NCBI GenBank assembly: GCA_000824785.1
Contig: CCNB01000044.1
Coordinates: 1-64,000, forward strand
DNA length: 64,000 nucleotides
Reading direction: 5' to 3'
DNA from: Mesorhizobium plurifarium
GTDB taxonomy: Bacteria; Pseudomonadota; Alphaproteobacteria; Rhizobiales; Rhizobiaceae
The notes beneath the pieces are model-generated. The model saw nothing but the letters and a program-made list of their open reading frames with translations. It ran no database searches and was not told the DNA's origin. Position numbers and translations under genes: made by a program. This document shows positions 33,505 through 41,753 of this stretch, in pieces (positions within the stretch are counted from its first letter, which is position 1; the number at the start of each line of letters is the position of its first letter).

Positions 33505-34448
33505 TGCGGGGCGTCCTACGCATCGGCGAGGCGCAATTGCTCGGAGCGCTTGCTTCGGCAGCATGCATGGCGCTGACGCCGGCCATCGCCTTTGCTCATG
33601 GCGCGGATCAAGCGCCTGGTGGCGGCTGGCCGGTCTCCGGCGTGACAGTCATTCCGCTTGGCCTTGCATTGTTGCTCTACATCGGTGGCGTGGTGCGGCT
33701 TTGGCGGCAGGCAGGAGTGGGGCGCGGCGTCGCATGGTGGCAACTGGCCTGCTTTGCGACAGGTTGGGCAGCGCTTGCTGCGGCCCTTGTGTCTCCGCTA
33801 CACGAATTGGGCGAGCGGTTGTTTACGGCGCACATGATTGAGCACGAGGTATTGATGATCGCCGCGGCGCCTCCGCTTGTGTTGTCGCGACCGCTCGGCG
33901 CCATGTTGTGGGCGTTCCCTCGCGCCATACGGCGACACCTTGCGCGCGGGACACGATGGCGCCTTGTGCGAATGACGTGGCGCGGCCTGACCGACCCAGC
34001 GTCCGCGACGATCTTGCATGGCCTCGCGATCTGGTCATGGCACATACCAGCTCTGTTCGACGCCGCCCTCGCAAGCGAGCCGGTGCATTGGCTGCAGCAT
34101 TTCAGCTTCCTGACAAGCGCGCTTCTCTTCTGGTGGGCTTTGCTCAATGGCCGAGCGCGCCGAAGAGGCTACGGCGCGTCGGTGTTTTATCTGTTCTTCA
34201 CCTCCACGCATTGCGGGCTGCTTGGCGCGATTCTGGCTCTGTCAAAAAATGAGGTGTTCGTTCCGAAGAACTCGGCAGCGTCGCAATGGAACCTCACGGC
34301 CCTCGAAGACCAGCAGCTTGGTGGCTTGATCATGTGGGTGGGCGCCTCCGCGTTCTATCTGGCGGCCGCATTGGTCCTGACGGCCTTTTGGATCGGAAGC
34401 GGATCGTCCGCCGTGAAGGCCGGCAGTGCGAGTTCCATGCGAAATTAG
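33504..34448 (+). CDS. ctaG: cytochrome oxidase assembly protein, CtaG (caa3 type)
   Basis: The 314-residue protein has a signal-like first helix and about seven membrane segments. It matches the caa3_CtaG family: LYIGGVVRLWR, FTAHMIEHEVLMIAAAPPL with conserved His residues near 115, ILHGLAIWSWHIP near 180, HWLQHFSFLTSALLFWW, and FYLFFTSTHCGLLGA. The family assists copper insertion or assembly of the CuA/CuB centres. It closes the oxidase operon; the next gene is on the other strand. Confidence 0.9.
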   Translation: MRGVLRIGEAQLLGALASAACMALTPAIAFAHGADQAPGGGWPVSGVTVIPLGLALLLYIGGVVRLWRQAGVGRGVAWWQLACFATGWAALAAALVSPLHELGERLFTAHMIEHEVLMIAAAPPLVLSRPLGAMLWAFPRAIRRHLARGTRWRLVRMTWRGLTDPASATILHGLAIWSWHIPALFDAALASEPVHWLQHFSFLTSALLFWWALLNGRARRRGYGASVFYLFFTSTHCGLLGAILALSKNEVFVPKNSAASQWNLTALEDQQLGGLIMWVGASAFYLAAALVLTAFWIGSGSSAVKAGSASSMRN

Positions 34449-34481
34449 AGCAATTTCAGGCTTGGCCGGGCTATCCAATCC

Positions 34482-34640
34482 TCAAATCCTGCCCATGAGA
34501 GCCAGGATGACCAAGATGATAAGTATGACGCCGACGAGGCCTGAAGGGCCGTAGCCCCAGCCTGACGAATACGGCCAAGCCGGAATCGCGCCGATCAGCA
34601 CCAAGATAAGGATGATGATGAGGACTGTACTGAGACCCAT
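34482..34640 (-). CDS. DUF3309 small membrane protein
   Basis: The 52-residue protein starts at the ATG complementary to 34638-34640 after an AGGAGAA site. It is the DUF3309 pattern: a hydrophobic start (LSTVLIIILILVLIGAIP), a Trp-Pro-Tyr/Gly-rich turn with SSGWGYGPSG, and a second hydrophobic helix ending in LMGRI. DUF3309 proteins are common in proteobacteria, sit in the inner membrane and have no assigned function. No EcfG motif was seen upstream. Confidence 0.85.
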   Translation of the reverse strand: MGLSTVLIIILILVLIGAIPAWPYSSGWGYGPSGLVGVILIILVILALMGRI

Positions 34641-34710
34641 ATCGGTTCTCCTTTCCTGGTTTGCGCAATGCCGGCCCGGTAGTCGCGAAAAATGGAACAG
34701 TGCCCAGGTC

Positions 34711-34896
34711 TCAGTCCAGCTTGCGCAGCATGTCAGCTTCCTGCTCGAGGATGCTGGCGACTTCTTCGCGTTGGAGATGCGTCATCATCAGACTGACGCA
34801 GCATTCGAGATACGTGATGGAGGCTCGTCGCAGGAAGGCGGCGGTTTCCGCGGCCACCATCTGGTCGATGTCCTTGGCTGATCGCTTCGACTGCAC
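34711..34896 (-). CDS. 61-residue helical protein
   Basis: A GTG at 34896 follows GTTAGGAGAAC. The product is helical with AAETAAFLRRASITYLECC and THLQREEVASILEQEADML, amphipathic and without a membrane segment. The reading frame of the upstream decarboxylase-like gene runs over it in another frame, but this gene has its own ribosome site and an EcfG-type promoter (34928-34952), so I regard it as real. The family is not recognised. Confidence 0.65.
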   Translation of the reverse strand: MQSKRSAKDIDQMVAAETAAFLRRASITYLECCVSLMMTHLQREEVASILEQEADMLRKLD

Positions 34897-36025
34897 GGCT
34901 ATGTTCTCCTAACTGGTTGTCAGGCCCAACCAGAACCTTGGTCGGATGTTCCGCTCGGGTGAAAAGAACGCTCGCCGGATCCGCATCGTTGGAGCTGAAC
35001 GATCCAGATCTGCCCACCCCCGACTTGGCATTCGATGCGGCCGACCGCACGGACGCAGTGTCGTCCAGATCGGCGAAGTAGACGACTGTCTGCAGCAGGC
35101 CCTGCCTGAGCGGCACCTTGGGTGACCAACCGAGAAGCGCTTTCGCGCGAGCTATGTCGGGCCGTCGCCGGCGAGGATCGTCTTGTGGCAAAGGCAGGAA
35201 TTTCACGGGCGACCTCGTACCGGTCAGTTCCCTCACCAGGCCGGCTAAGTCGAGGATGGTGAATTCTCCGGGATTGCCAAGATTGACCGGCAGGCGCGGA
35301 TTGGGCTCGACGTTCATGAGCCGCAACAGGCCATCGACCAGGTCGGTGACGTAGCAGAAGGATCGCGTTTGCCGACCGTCGCCGAATATAGTCAGCGGTC
35401 GTCTTTCAAGTGCCTGCATGACCAGATTCGAGACGATGCGGCCGTCGGCAGGGTCCATTCGCGGGCCGTAAGTGTTGAAGATGCGAGCAACACGCACATC
35501 GACCATATCGGCCCGCAAATAATCGAAGCAGAGCGTCTCTGCCGCGCGCTTGCCTTCGTCGTAGCAGGCGCGGGGGCCAGTGCAGTTCACATGGCCGAAA
35601 TAATCCTCGTGCTGCGGATGCTGTTCGGGATCGCCATAGATCTCGCTCGTTGAGGCTTGCAGGAATCGCGCGCCGTCGCGCACGGCAAGCTCAAGCAGGT
35701 TGAGCGTTCCGATCACGCAGGTGCGGGTCGTGTGAACCGGGTCGGCTTGGTAACGGGGAGGAGACGCCGCGCATGCCAGGTTAAAAATATGATCGACCGG
35801 CTCACCGAGCTCGAGCGGAGTGCAGATATCCTGCTCGATCAGCCTAAACTGCGATTGGCCGACAAGGGGGGCTATGTTTTCCACACGCCCGGTGAGAAAG
35901 TTGTCGACACAGATCACTCGATGGCCCTCGGCAAACAGGGCCTCGCACAGGTGCGAACCAAGGAAACCCGCACCGCCGGCGACAAGCACCGTCCGTGTCT
36001 GTCGAACCATTCTTGAACGCCGCAT
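34733..36025 (-). CDS. UDP-glucuronate decarboxylase-like SDR, with odd C-terminal extension
   Basis: The ATG at 36025 follows GGAGAACGTAGAG. The first 325 residues match UDP-xylose synthase: VLVAGGAGFLGSHLCE near residue 14, QASTSEIYGDP near 124, the YDEGKRAAE catalytic Tyr/Lys near 160 and RVARIFNTYGPRMDP near 178. It would turn UDP-glucuronate into UDP-xylose in the cytoplasm. The family normally ends near QTVVYFADLDD (about residue 325), yet the frame continues another 100 residues without homology and runs into the small gene at 34711. A lost stop or frameshift near 35040 is likely. It is the last gene of the second glycan half-locus. Confidence 0.85.
   Translation of the reverse strand: MRRSRMVRQTRTVLVAGGAGFLGSHLCEALFAEGHRVICVDNFLTGRVENIAPLVGQSQFRLIEQDICTPLELGEPVDHIFNLACAASPPRYQADPVHTTRTCVIGTLNLLELAVRDGARFLQASTSEIYGDPEQHPQHEDYFGHVNCTGPRACYDEGKRAAETLCFDYLRADMVDVRVARIFNTYGPRMDPADGRIVSNLVMQALERRPLTIFGDGRQTRSFCYVTDLVDGLLRLMNVEPNPRLPVNLGNPGEFTILDLAGLVRELTGTRSPVKFLPLPQDDPRRRRPDIARAKALLGWSPKVPLRQGLLQTVVYFADLDDTASVRSAASNAKSGVGRSGSFSSNDADPASVLFTRAEHPTKVLVGPDNQLGEHSRAVEAISQGHRPDGGRGNRRLPATSLHHVSRMLRQSDDDASPTRRSRQHPRAGS
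34928..34952 (-). promoter_or_regulatory. EcfG-type promoter (GGAAC-N16-GGTT)
   Basis: Minus-strand GGAAC at 34952-34948 and GGTT at 34931-34928, starting transcription near 34920 for the gene at 34896. It lies inside the extended part of the decarboxylase frame, which argues that the extension is not conserved protein. Confidence 0.65.
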
Positions 36026-36048
36026 CTCTACGTTCTCCTGTATGCCTG

Positions 36049-37155
36049 TTATGCTGCACTTTCGACGTCCACCGCGAGCAGCGGACGTACCCGTGGCTGC
36101 GCGAGCACTGACGTGAACTCACGTGCCCGAGCATCCCCGGTGTGTCCGCCGAGGACCAGCGAACAAGCCTGTCTGGCCATGTTCAGCCTGGCGCGGTCCG
36201 ACTGTCCCAGAAGGATTTCCGTCACATCTTCCGCGCTCGCGGCCGTCCGGATTGCCGAGGCTGGAAAGAAGCTTTCCAGGCCCGGCCAGCGGTCGCTGAT
36301 GATCGGCGTTCTGCACGCTGCGGCTTCGAAAAGCCGCACGCTGGGAGACCATCCGGCTGCGATCATCGAAGTGCGTGTCAGGTTCAGCGTGTAACGTTGC
36401 TTGCTATAGAAGGCGGCATGATCGGCGGGTGGCAGGTGCTCGATCCGCTCGACGTTGGAAGGCCAGGCGATCTCGGAGGGGTACTGCGAACCGGCAACCA
36501 CGAACTTTCGCTGCGGCAGCCTGCGCGCCGGTTCGACCAGCAGCGCTTCCAACATCGGCTGCCGGTCAGTGCTATAGGTGCCGAGATAGCCCAGATCCCA
36601 TTCGATCTTGCTTCCGATCCGATGGTGCCGCTCGGGGTCAACCGAACAATAGAGCGGCTCTGCCCGGCGCGCTCCGAATTCGAGCTTCAGGCGTTCAAGG
36701 GTCGGCCCTCCCGTGAAGGAGAAATAGACGTCGAAATAGGGGATCTGCCGACGCGCGAGGTAGTCGCAGCTGTCTTCCGCAACCCTTGCCAGCGTCACCG
36801 GCGTGTCGATGTCGTAGAAGCAGAATTGCCCGGTGCACAAGGACGCGAGATCGTCGATGATCGCTTTGCCTTCAGGTACGAACGAACCAATGACCACGAC
36901 ATCGGCAAGCCGAAGGTCTCGCTCATGGTTGCGGCGGAGTTCGCCGACCGTCTCGTAATAGCGCAAGTCGCAGAAATCGGGGTCGCGCAGATCGCGGTGA
37001 CGCGCATACCAGGGCACGTCGCGCTCGAGGAAGGTGACGCGATGCCCGAGCTTGTTGAGCGCTCGCAACAGCCCCCGAAAGGTCGTCGCGTGGCCGTTGC
37101 CCCAGGAGGAGGACAACGACAGACCGAGGAAAACGATGTCGAGCGGCTTCGTCAT
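36049..37155 (-). CDS. CgeB-like glycosyltransferase B
   Basis: The 368-residue GT-B protein starts FLGLSLSSSWGNGHATTFRG and has LERDVPWYARHRD, a mid-chain YCSVDPERHHR, and the donor site VRLFEAAACRTPIISDRWPG. It is a paralogue of the protein at 25137 in the other half-locus; both carry the same SSWGNGHAT loop, suggesting related donors or acceptors. Its ATG overlaps the upstream stop. It is cytoplasmic. Confidence 0.85.
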   Translation of the reverse strand: MTKPLDIVFLGLSLSSSWGNGHATTFRGLLRALNKLGHRVTFLERDVPWYARHRDLRDPDFCDLRYYETVGELRRNHERDLRLADVVVIGSFVPEGKAIIDDLASLCTGQFCFYDIDTPVTLARVAEDSCDYLARRQIPYFDVYFSFTGGPTLERLKLEFGARRAEPLYCSVDPERHHRIGSKIEWDLGYLGTYSTDRQPMLEALLVEPARRLPQRKFVVAGSQYPSEIAWPSNVERIEHLPPADHAAFYSKQRYTLNLTRTSMIAAGWSPSVRLFEAAACRTPIISDRWPGLESFFPASAIRTAASAEDVTEILLGQSDRARLNMARQACSLVLGGHTGDARAREFTSVLAQPRVRPLLAVDVESAA

Positions 37156-38246
37156 TCCGCGGCCTCCACGGTCCGGCGCTCGAAATGCGCCTTGAAGATG
37201 GCGTCAACCAGTTCAGCCCTCAATGTGTAGGTATGTTCGGCAAGAACGCGTCGAAGCGCCGCCTTGCCGACTCTCTTCGCGCGCCCAGGCGTAAGCGTGC
37301 GCATGATCTCGACAACGTCGGCGCCGTCCCGAGCCACCAGGATTTCCTCGCCAGGCGTCAGGAACAGCTCGATGCCGGCCCAGGCATCCGTGATAATGCA
37401 TGCGCCGGCGCCGGCTGCTTCAAACACCCGCGTTGCCGGCGAAAACCCGTTGCTGGCCATGCTGTCGCGGCTGATGTTCAGCACCGCTTTCGGCGTGACA
37501 TTGAACGCGTTGTGGTCCCGCATGCCGACATGGCCGAGCCAGGAGACATTCGCCGGCATTGGCTTGTCGCCCCAGCCTGATCCGCCGAGCAGGAACTTCT
37601 GGTCCTCCAGGGCACTGGCGGGCTTGAGGAAGAAGGCCTCCACGCGCGCCTCGCGGTCCGGCAGACGGTTGCCGAGAAAAGCGAGATCGCAGGCGAAGCG
37701 GGGATCGCGGGCGACGGGGAAATGCGTCTCGGGGTCGAGCGCGTTGTAGATCGGCACGCATTCGGCCGCGCCAAGCGCCCGGTAATCCCATACGACGGGA
37801 TCGCCGCCGCCATAGGTCAGCACCAGGGCGATCCTCTTGAGCTCCTCGTGGAGAGGATGGTCGGGATGGTTGCGCAACTCGCTGAGCGTCGCCGGGGCGT
37901 CGACGTCCCAGAACACCGTCAGCGCGTCGCTGCGGGAGTGGTCGAGCACGGCGCGCAACAGGGCCTCGTCTTCGAAGCCGACACCGCTCGCCTTGACGAC
38001 GATATCGGCCTCAGCGGCGCGGGACGCGACCTGCATCAGCGCATCCGGCGTCGCCTCATAGACGACGACGTCGCACCAGTCGGGGATGTCGATGTCGCGA
38101 TGGTTCTGGCGGTCGAAGGCATCCGGCTCATAAAAGACGATGTCGTAGCCATGCCGGGAAAGCGCTTTCAGCAGCCCCCGATAATAGGTGGCGGCGCCGT
38201 TCCAGTAGGATGACAACAGGCTGGATCCGTAAAAGGCGATTTTCAT
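37152..38246 (-). CDS. CgeB-like glycosyltransferase C
   Basis: The real start is the ATG at 38246, overlapping the previous stop by four bases, which gives 364 residues. The N-terminus FYGSSLLSSYWNGAATYYRG echoes the SSWGNGHAT loop of its relatives; YNALDPETHFPV and FEAAGAGACIITDAWAG mark the acceptor and donor domains. The conserved position of the donor Glu is kept. It is one of three consecutive CgeB-like enzymes here. Confidence 0.85.
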   Translation of the reverse strand: MKIAFYGSSLLSSYWNGAATYYRGLLKALSRHGYDIVFYEPDAFDRQNHRDIDIPDWCDVVVYEATPDALMQVASRAAEADIVVKASGVGFEDEALLRAVLDHSRSDALTVFWDVDAPATLSELRNHPDHPLHEELKRIALVLTYGGGDPVVWDYRALGAAECVPIYNALDPETHFPVARDPRFACDLAFLGNRLPDREARVEAFFLKPASALEDQKFLLGGSGWGDKPMPANVSWLGHVGMRDHNAFNVTPKAVLNISRDSMASNGFSPATRVFEAAGAGACIITDAWAGIELFLTPGEEILVARDGADVVEIMRTLTPGRAKRVGKAALRRVLAEHTYTLRAELVDAIFKAHFERRTVEAAE

Positions 38247-39373
38247 GCGGCAGCCTCCTTTGCTGTCGTGCTGTCGACCGCAGCGCGATTGCCGCACGCG
38301 GCGAGTATGTCGAACAGTTCGTCCACGCGGTGCCGGCACGTGTGCCGCGCGAGAATGGTTTCCAGCCCGGCCGCCGCCAACGCCTGCGCAAATCCGGCAT
38401 CGTGCAGCACATCGCACAGATGTTGCCGCATCTCGGCGCCGTCGCGGGCAAAGAGGAAATCCTGGCCGGGACGGAACAGCCCTTCGACGTCCGGCCAGGG
38501 TGCCGAGATTAAAGGAATGCCGCAGGCCAACGCCTCGAACATGCGAATCGTCGGAATCCCGGCCAGTTGCTCCCGGTAGGGCCGGCGCGGAATGTGCACC
38601 GTGACGCGGTGTTGCGCGAATGCCTTCGGGACGTCGGCATTGGCGAGCCAACCCTGGTATTTCAGGCCAGCGTCGGCCAGTGCTGCCCGCGCTCGTGCCG
38701 GATAGCGTACGCCGTGGACGGTTCCCGAAAGGTCAAGCTCACGTGCCGGCTCGACGAGGAACTCCTGGATTTCGGCGCTACGCTCGTCATCGCCCCAGTT
38801 GCCGACCCACACCAGATCCAGGAAGGGATCGACTTCGGGGAACGGCTTGAACAGCCGATCGTCGGCTGCCTCATGCCAGGTGAAGGCCCGTTTGCCCCAT
38901 CCGGCGCGCAGATAGCTCTCTCGCAATGCCTCGCCGAACAGCAAGACGCCGTCATAATGCTCAAGGTTCAATGCCGAAATCCACTGCGTGGCCGATACGG
39001 CGCGATGATGCGTGTCGTGGAACAGCAGCGTGAAATTGCCGCCGTTGAGTTTGGCCCGGCCGATACGGGCGACAAGATCCGGATCGGTCCACTCATGGAC
39101 GACCACCACATCCGCGTCCGCGATCCAGGCCTCATGATCGAAGGATGCGTCGTAGGTCACCGGTATCAGCTCGGGAAAATCCTTCCGGAAGCGTTCGACT
39201 GCGAAAGGACCTTTCTCGACCAGCAGGTTCGATCGGCTCCATCCGTCCGCGGGCTCGAGCGCGAATGCGTGGTGTCCTCTCGCGATGAGTTCGCGCATGA
39301 TGCCGCGCTGGAAATGCGCGTTGCCATGGTTCCAGTCGGAAACGACGGAATGGGTGTAGAACACGAACCGCAT
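38243..39373 (-). CDS. CgeB-like glycosyltransferase D
   Basis: The 376-residue protein is the most diverged of the four CgeB-like enzymes: FYTHSVVSDWNHGNAHFQRG at the start, FHDTHHRAVS near 135, VWVGNWGDDERS near 200 and IRMFEALACGIPLISAPWPD near 285. The last motif carries the donor-binding Glu and the cis-acting Gly-Ile-Pro of GT-B enzymes. It starts three bases before the GT4 gene ends and has no membrane segment. Confidence 0.83.
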   Translation of the reverse strand: MRFVFYTHSVVSDWNHGNAHFQRGIMRELIARGHHAFALEPADGWSRSNLLVEKGPFAVERFRKDFPELIPVTYDASFDHEAWIADADVVVVHEWTDPDLVARIGRAKLNGGNFTLLFHDTHHRAVSATQWISALNLEHYDGVLLFGEALRESYLRAGWGKRAFTWHEAADDRLFKPFPEVDPFLDLVWVGNWGDDERSAEIQEFLVEPARELDLSGTVHGVRYPARARAALADAGLKYQGWLANADVPKAFAQHRVTVHIPRRPYREQLAGIPTIRMFEALACGIPLISAPWPDVEGLFRPGQDFLFARDGAEMRQHLCDVLHDAGFAQALAAAGLETILARHTCRHRVDELFDILAACGNRAAVDSTTAKEAAA

Positions 39374-39375
39374 GG

Positions 39376-40476
39376 TCAGCGCTCCGCGACGGCCATCGCC
39401 GCCCGATCGTAGATTTCGCGCATCGCCGCTGCCTGCGCCTGCAGCGAAAGTTTACGCGCGCGCCGGGCGGCGCGCCGGCCGAATTGGCGGCGCAGGTCGG
39501 CGTCGCGGGCGAGGCGGGAGATGCATTGGGCAAGGGCGCGAGGATCGTGCATGTCGAAGAACATGGCCGCGCCGTCCCAGATCTCGCGATAGGTCGCGAT
39601 GTCGGCGAGCACCAAGGGCGCACCCGAGAGCGCAGCCTCCAAAGCGGCAAGTCCGAAAGGCTCGTAGATGGAGGGCGAAACGAAAATGCTGGCCCGCGCC
39701 ATCAGCCGCCGCGCCTCGGCGTGGCCGACCGGGCCAAGCGTGACGCAATGATCGAGGCAAGTCCGCTGTCCATCACCACTGTCGAGCGGGCCGGCGGCGT
39801 AAATCGGCCATTCGGTGATCGCGGCGGCGGCATCGAGCACCTTGGCGTTCTTGCCCTCGTCCCACCAACGGGCGGCGGCGAAAGCGAAGGATTCGCGGCG
39901 CGACTCCGGTGGGCCAGGCAGGGCGCCGTTATGGATGACGCTCAGGCGCGGGATCGCTCCATAGCAGGCCTCAAGCATGGCGGCGTGGCTGCGGCTTGGT
40001 GCGACGACTACCCCGGCGCGGTCGAATCCAGCCCGGTTGCGACCCTTCTGCCACGCCCAGTCGCCCGCCACGACCTGGCCGCGTACAGCATGCAGCCACG
40101 TCACGACGCAGGAATGCGAGACCACCACGAGAGGGCAGGGCAGATCGATCCTTGCCGCCTGAGCCGGTGCGTTGAGATGAACAAGATCCGCGGCGAAGGC
40201 TGTTGCGATGGCCTGCATTTCTTCGGGAAACCGATCGAGAGCGCTCTCGTCGCGCGTCATCCAGTCCGGCGGGGTTTCAAGCCACGCGAGCGATGCGAAC
40301 GATTGCGCTTCCCGGACCTGTTCCGCCGAAGGCCGGGGTCCCAGGCCGGCCAGCATGACGGTGTCGCCGCCGGCAACGAGCTCACGCGCCAGATCGAGCG
40401 AATAGCGCCAAACCCCGCCGACGGCGTCGGTGGTCATCAGGATGCGCCGTGGGCGATGGATCAGCGATTGCAGCAT
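39376..40476 (-). CDS. glycosyltransferase family 4
   Basis: The 366-residue GT-B protein has MTTDAVGGVWRYSLDLAREL near residue 14, VVSHSCVVTW near 123, VVAPSRSHAAML near 160, IHNGALPG and the donor site SIYEPFGLAALEAALSGAPL near 275. The TTDAVGGVW start is seen in glycosyltransferases of similar rhizobial clusters. The gene overlaps the radical SAM gene by 16 bases. It presumably adds one sugar to the product of this locus. Confidence 0.88.
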   Translation of the reverse strand: MLQSLIHRPRRILMTTDAVGGVWRYSLDLARELVAGGDTVMLAGLGPRPSAEQVREAQSFASLAWLETPPDWMTRDESALDRFPEEMQAIATAFAADLVHLNAPAQAARIDLPCPLVVVSHSCVVTWLHAVRGQVVAGDWAWQKGRNRAGFDRAGVVVAPSRSHAAMLEACYGAIPRLSVIHNGALPGPPESRRESFAFAAARWWDEGKNAKVLDAAAAITEWPIYAAGPLDSGDGQRTCLDHCVTLGPVGHAEARRLMARASIFVSPSIYEPFGLAALEAALSGAPLVLADIATYREIWDGAAMFFDMHDPRALAQCISRLARDADLRRQFGRRAARRARKLSLQAQAAAMREIYDRAAMAVAER

Positions 40477-41753
40477 GAGGACTCCAACTCGGCCAATGCG
40501 CGCGGACGCTGGTCCTGGATGTCGCTGAATGTTCGAAACGAGGCGAGGTAATGCTCATGCGCGCGCTCCCACGCGAAATCGTCGGGCTCGCCCCATAGCT
40601 CGCGGTAACTGGGCGAGCTTGGATAGGGGTAGAGCGGCACCGGTTCGTTGGCCCAGACGCCGTTGTCGATAAGATGCTTGCGCCAATAATCCACCAGCGC
40701 CGGGTCGTCCTCGACCACGCCGATCAGATTGGCTTGGACGAAGGGAACGTGACGCCGGGCATCGACCAGCAGCGCGGCCAGTTCCTCCGTGTCCAGCCGG
40801 CAGCGCTTGGCCAGCATCTCGCGGCCTTCGACGGTCAGGCTTTCGAGGCCTGCTTCGATCGAGACACAGCCGGCCTCGCCCAGCAACTCGAGCAGCTCCG
40901 GTTTCCAAAGATCGATGCGGGTCTGGATACCGAATTGGACGTCGCGGCTGATCAACGCCTCAAGCAGCGCCTTCTGCGGCAGGAAAATCTCGTCGATGAA
41001 ATAAACGTAGCCAACGCCCTGCGCGATCAGGTCGTCAATCTCGGCAATGACGGCGTCATGGTTCCTGCGCCGGTATGCATCGCGAAAATCGATCTTGGCG
41101 CAGAAGCTGCAATTGTACGGGCAGCCCCTGGATGCCTCTACTTCCGCGCCGAAGCCCTTCTGGTTTGCGTCGAACCGATGATGATGATGCGCATGGGCAG
41201 CAATCCAATCGGACGGCCAATGGAGGGCCGGGTGGTCTACGAAGCGGCTGACCGCGACGCCACCGTTGCTGGCCGGCGCGTCGCCGTCCAACCACGCCGT
41301 GTTGGGGACAGCGGTCCAGTCGTCGCACCCAGCGAGTTCGGCCACCACTTCCTCGCACTCGCCTCGCACGACGATGTCGGCGCCAAGCTTGCGCAGGGTG
41401 GGGGCAGGGGTTGCCGAGCCGTGCGGCCCGACGGCGACGGTGCGGCCGCCGCGTCCGGCGAGATGCTTCAGGAACTCTGCCGGCACCCGCAACTCCGGGG
41501 GCGCGCAGCGCCAGAACAGGTAAGTCGGCGCCGTGGTCACGACAGTCATGTTCGCCCCGAACGCGGCCACCCGCACCGCGAGTGTGGCGTTGTCGAGGTC
41601 CTGCAGCTGTCCATCCAGCATCAGCACTTCGTGGCGGTTGGCTTCCAGCAGCGCTTTGCAGTAGCCAAGCTCCAGCGGCAGATGCGGCTGCCGGCATCCG
41701 AAATAGATGCTGTGCTCGTATGTCCAGTGCGGGTTGACCAGTGCGACCTTCAT
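40461..41753 (-). CDS. B12-binding-domain radical SAM protein
   Basis: The ATG at 41753 follows GAGG and overlaps the stop of the SDR gene, giving 430 residues. Residues 1-165 form a cobalamin-binding-like Rossmann domain (MKVALVNPHW, later VAVGPHGSATP), without the His-on Asp-x-His-x-x-Gly motif. The radical SAM core follows with EASRGCPYNCSFCAKIDFRD near 215, where three Cys bind the 4Fe-4S cluster. Family relatives methylate unactivated carbons or rearrange. I recall a family in a rhizobial twelve-gene system (TIGR04295, rhizo-twelve; unverified). It probably modifies a sugar or inositol moiety. Confidence 0.88.
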   Translation of the reverse strand: MKVALVNPHWTYEHSIYFGCRQPHLPLELGYCKALLEANRHEVLMLDGQLQDLDNATLAVRVAAFGANMTVVTTAPTYLFWRCAPPELRVPAEFLKHLAGRGGRTVAVGPHGSATPAPTLRKLGADIVVRGECEEVVAELAGCDDWTAVPNTAWLDGDAPASNGGVAVSRFVDHPALHWPSDWIAAHAHHHHRFDANQKGFGAEVEASRGCPYNCSFCAKIDFRDAYRRRNHDAVIAEIDDLIAQGVGYVYFIDEIFLPQKALLEALISRDVQFGIQTRIDLWKPELLELLGEAGCVSIEAGLESLTVEGREMLAKRCRLDTEELAALLVDARRHVPFVQANLIGVVEDDPALVDYWRKHLIDNGVWANEPVPLYPYPSSPSYRELWGEPDDFAWERAHEHYLASFRTFSDIQDQRPRALAELESSCCNR

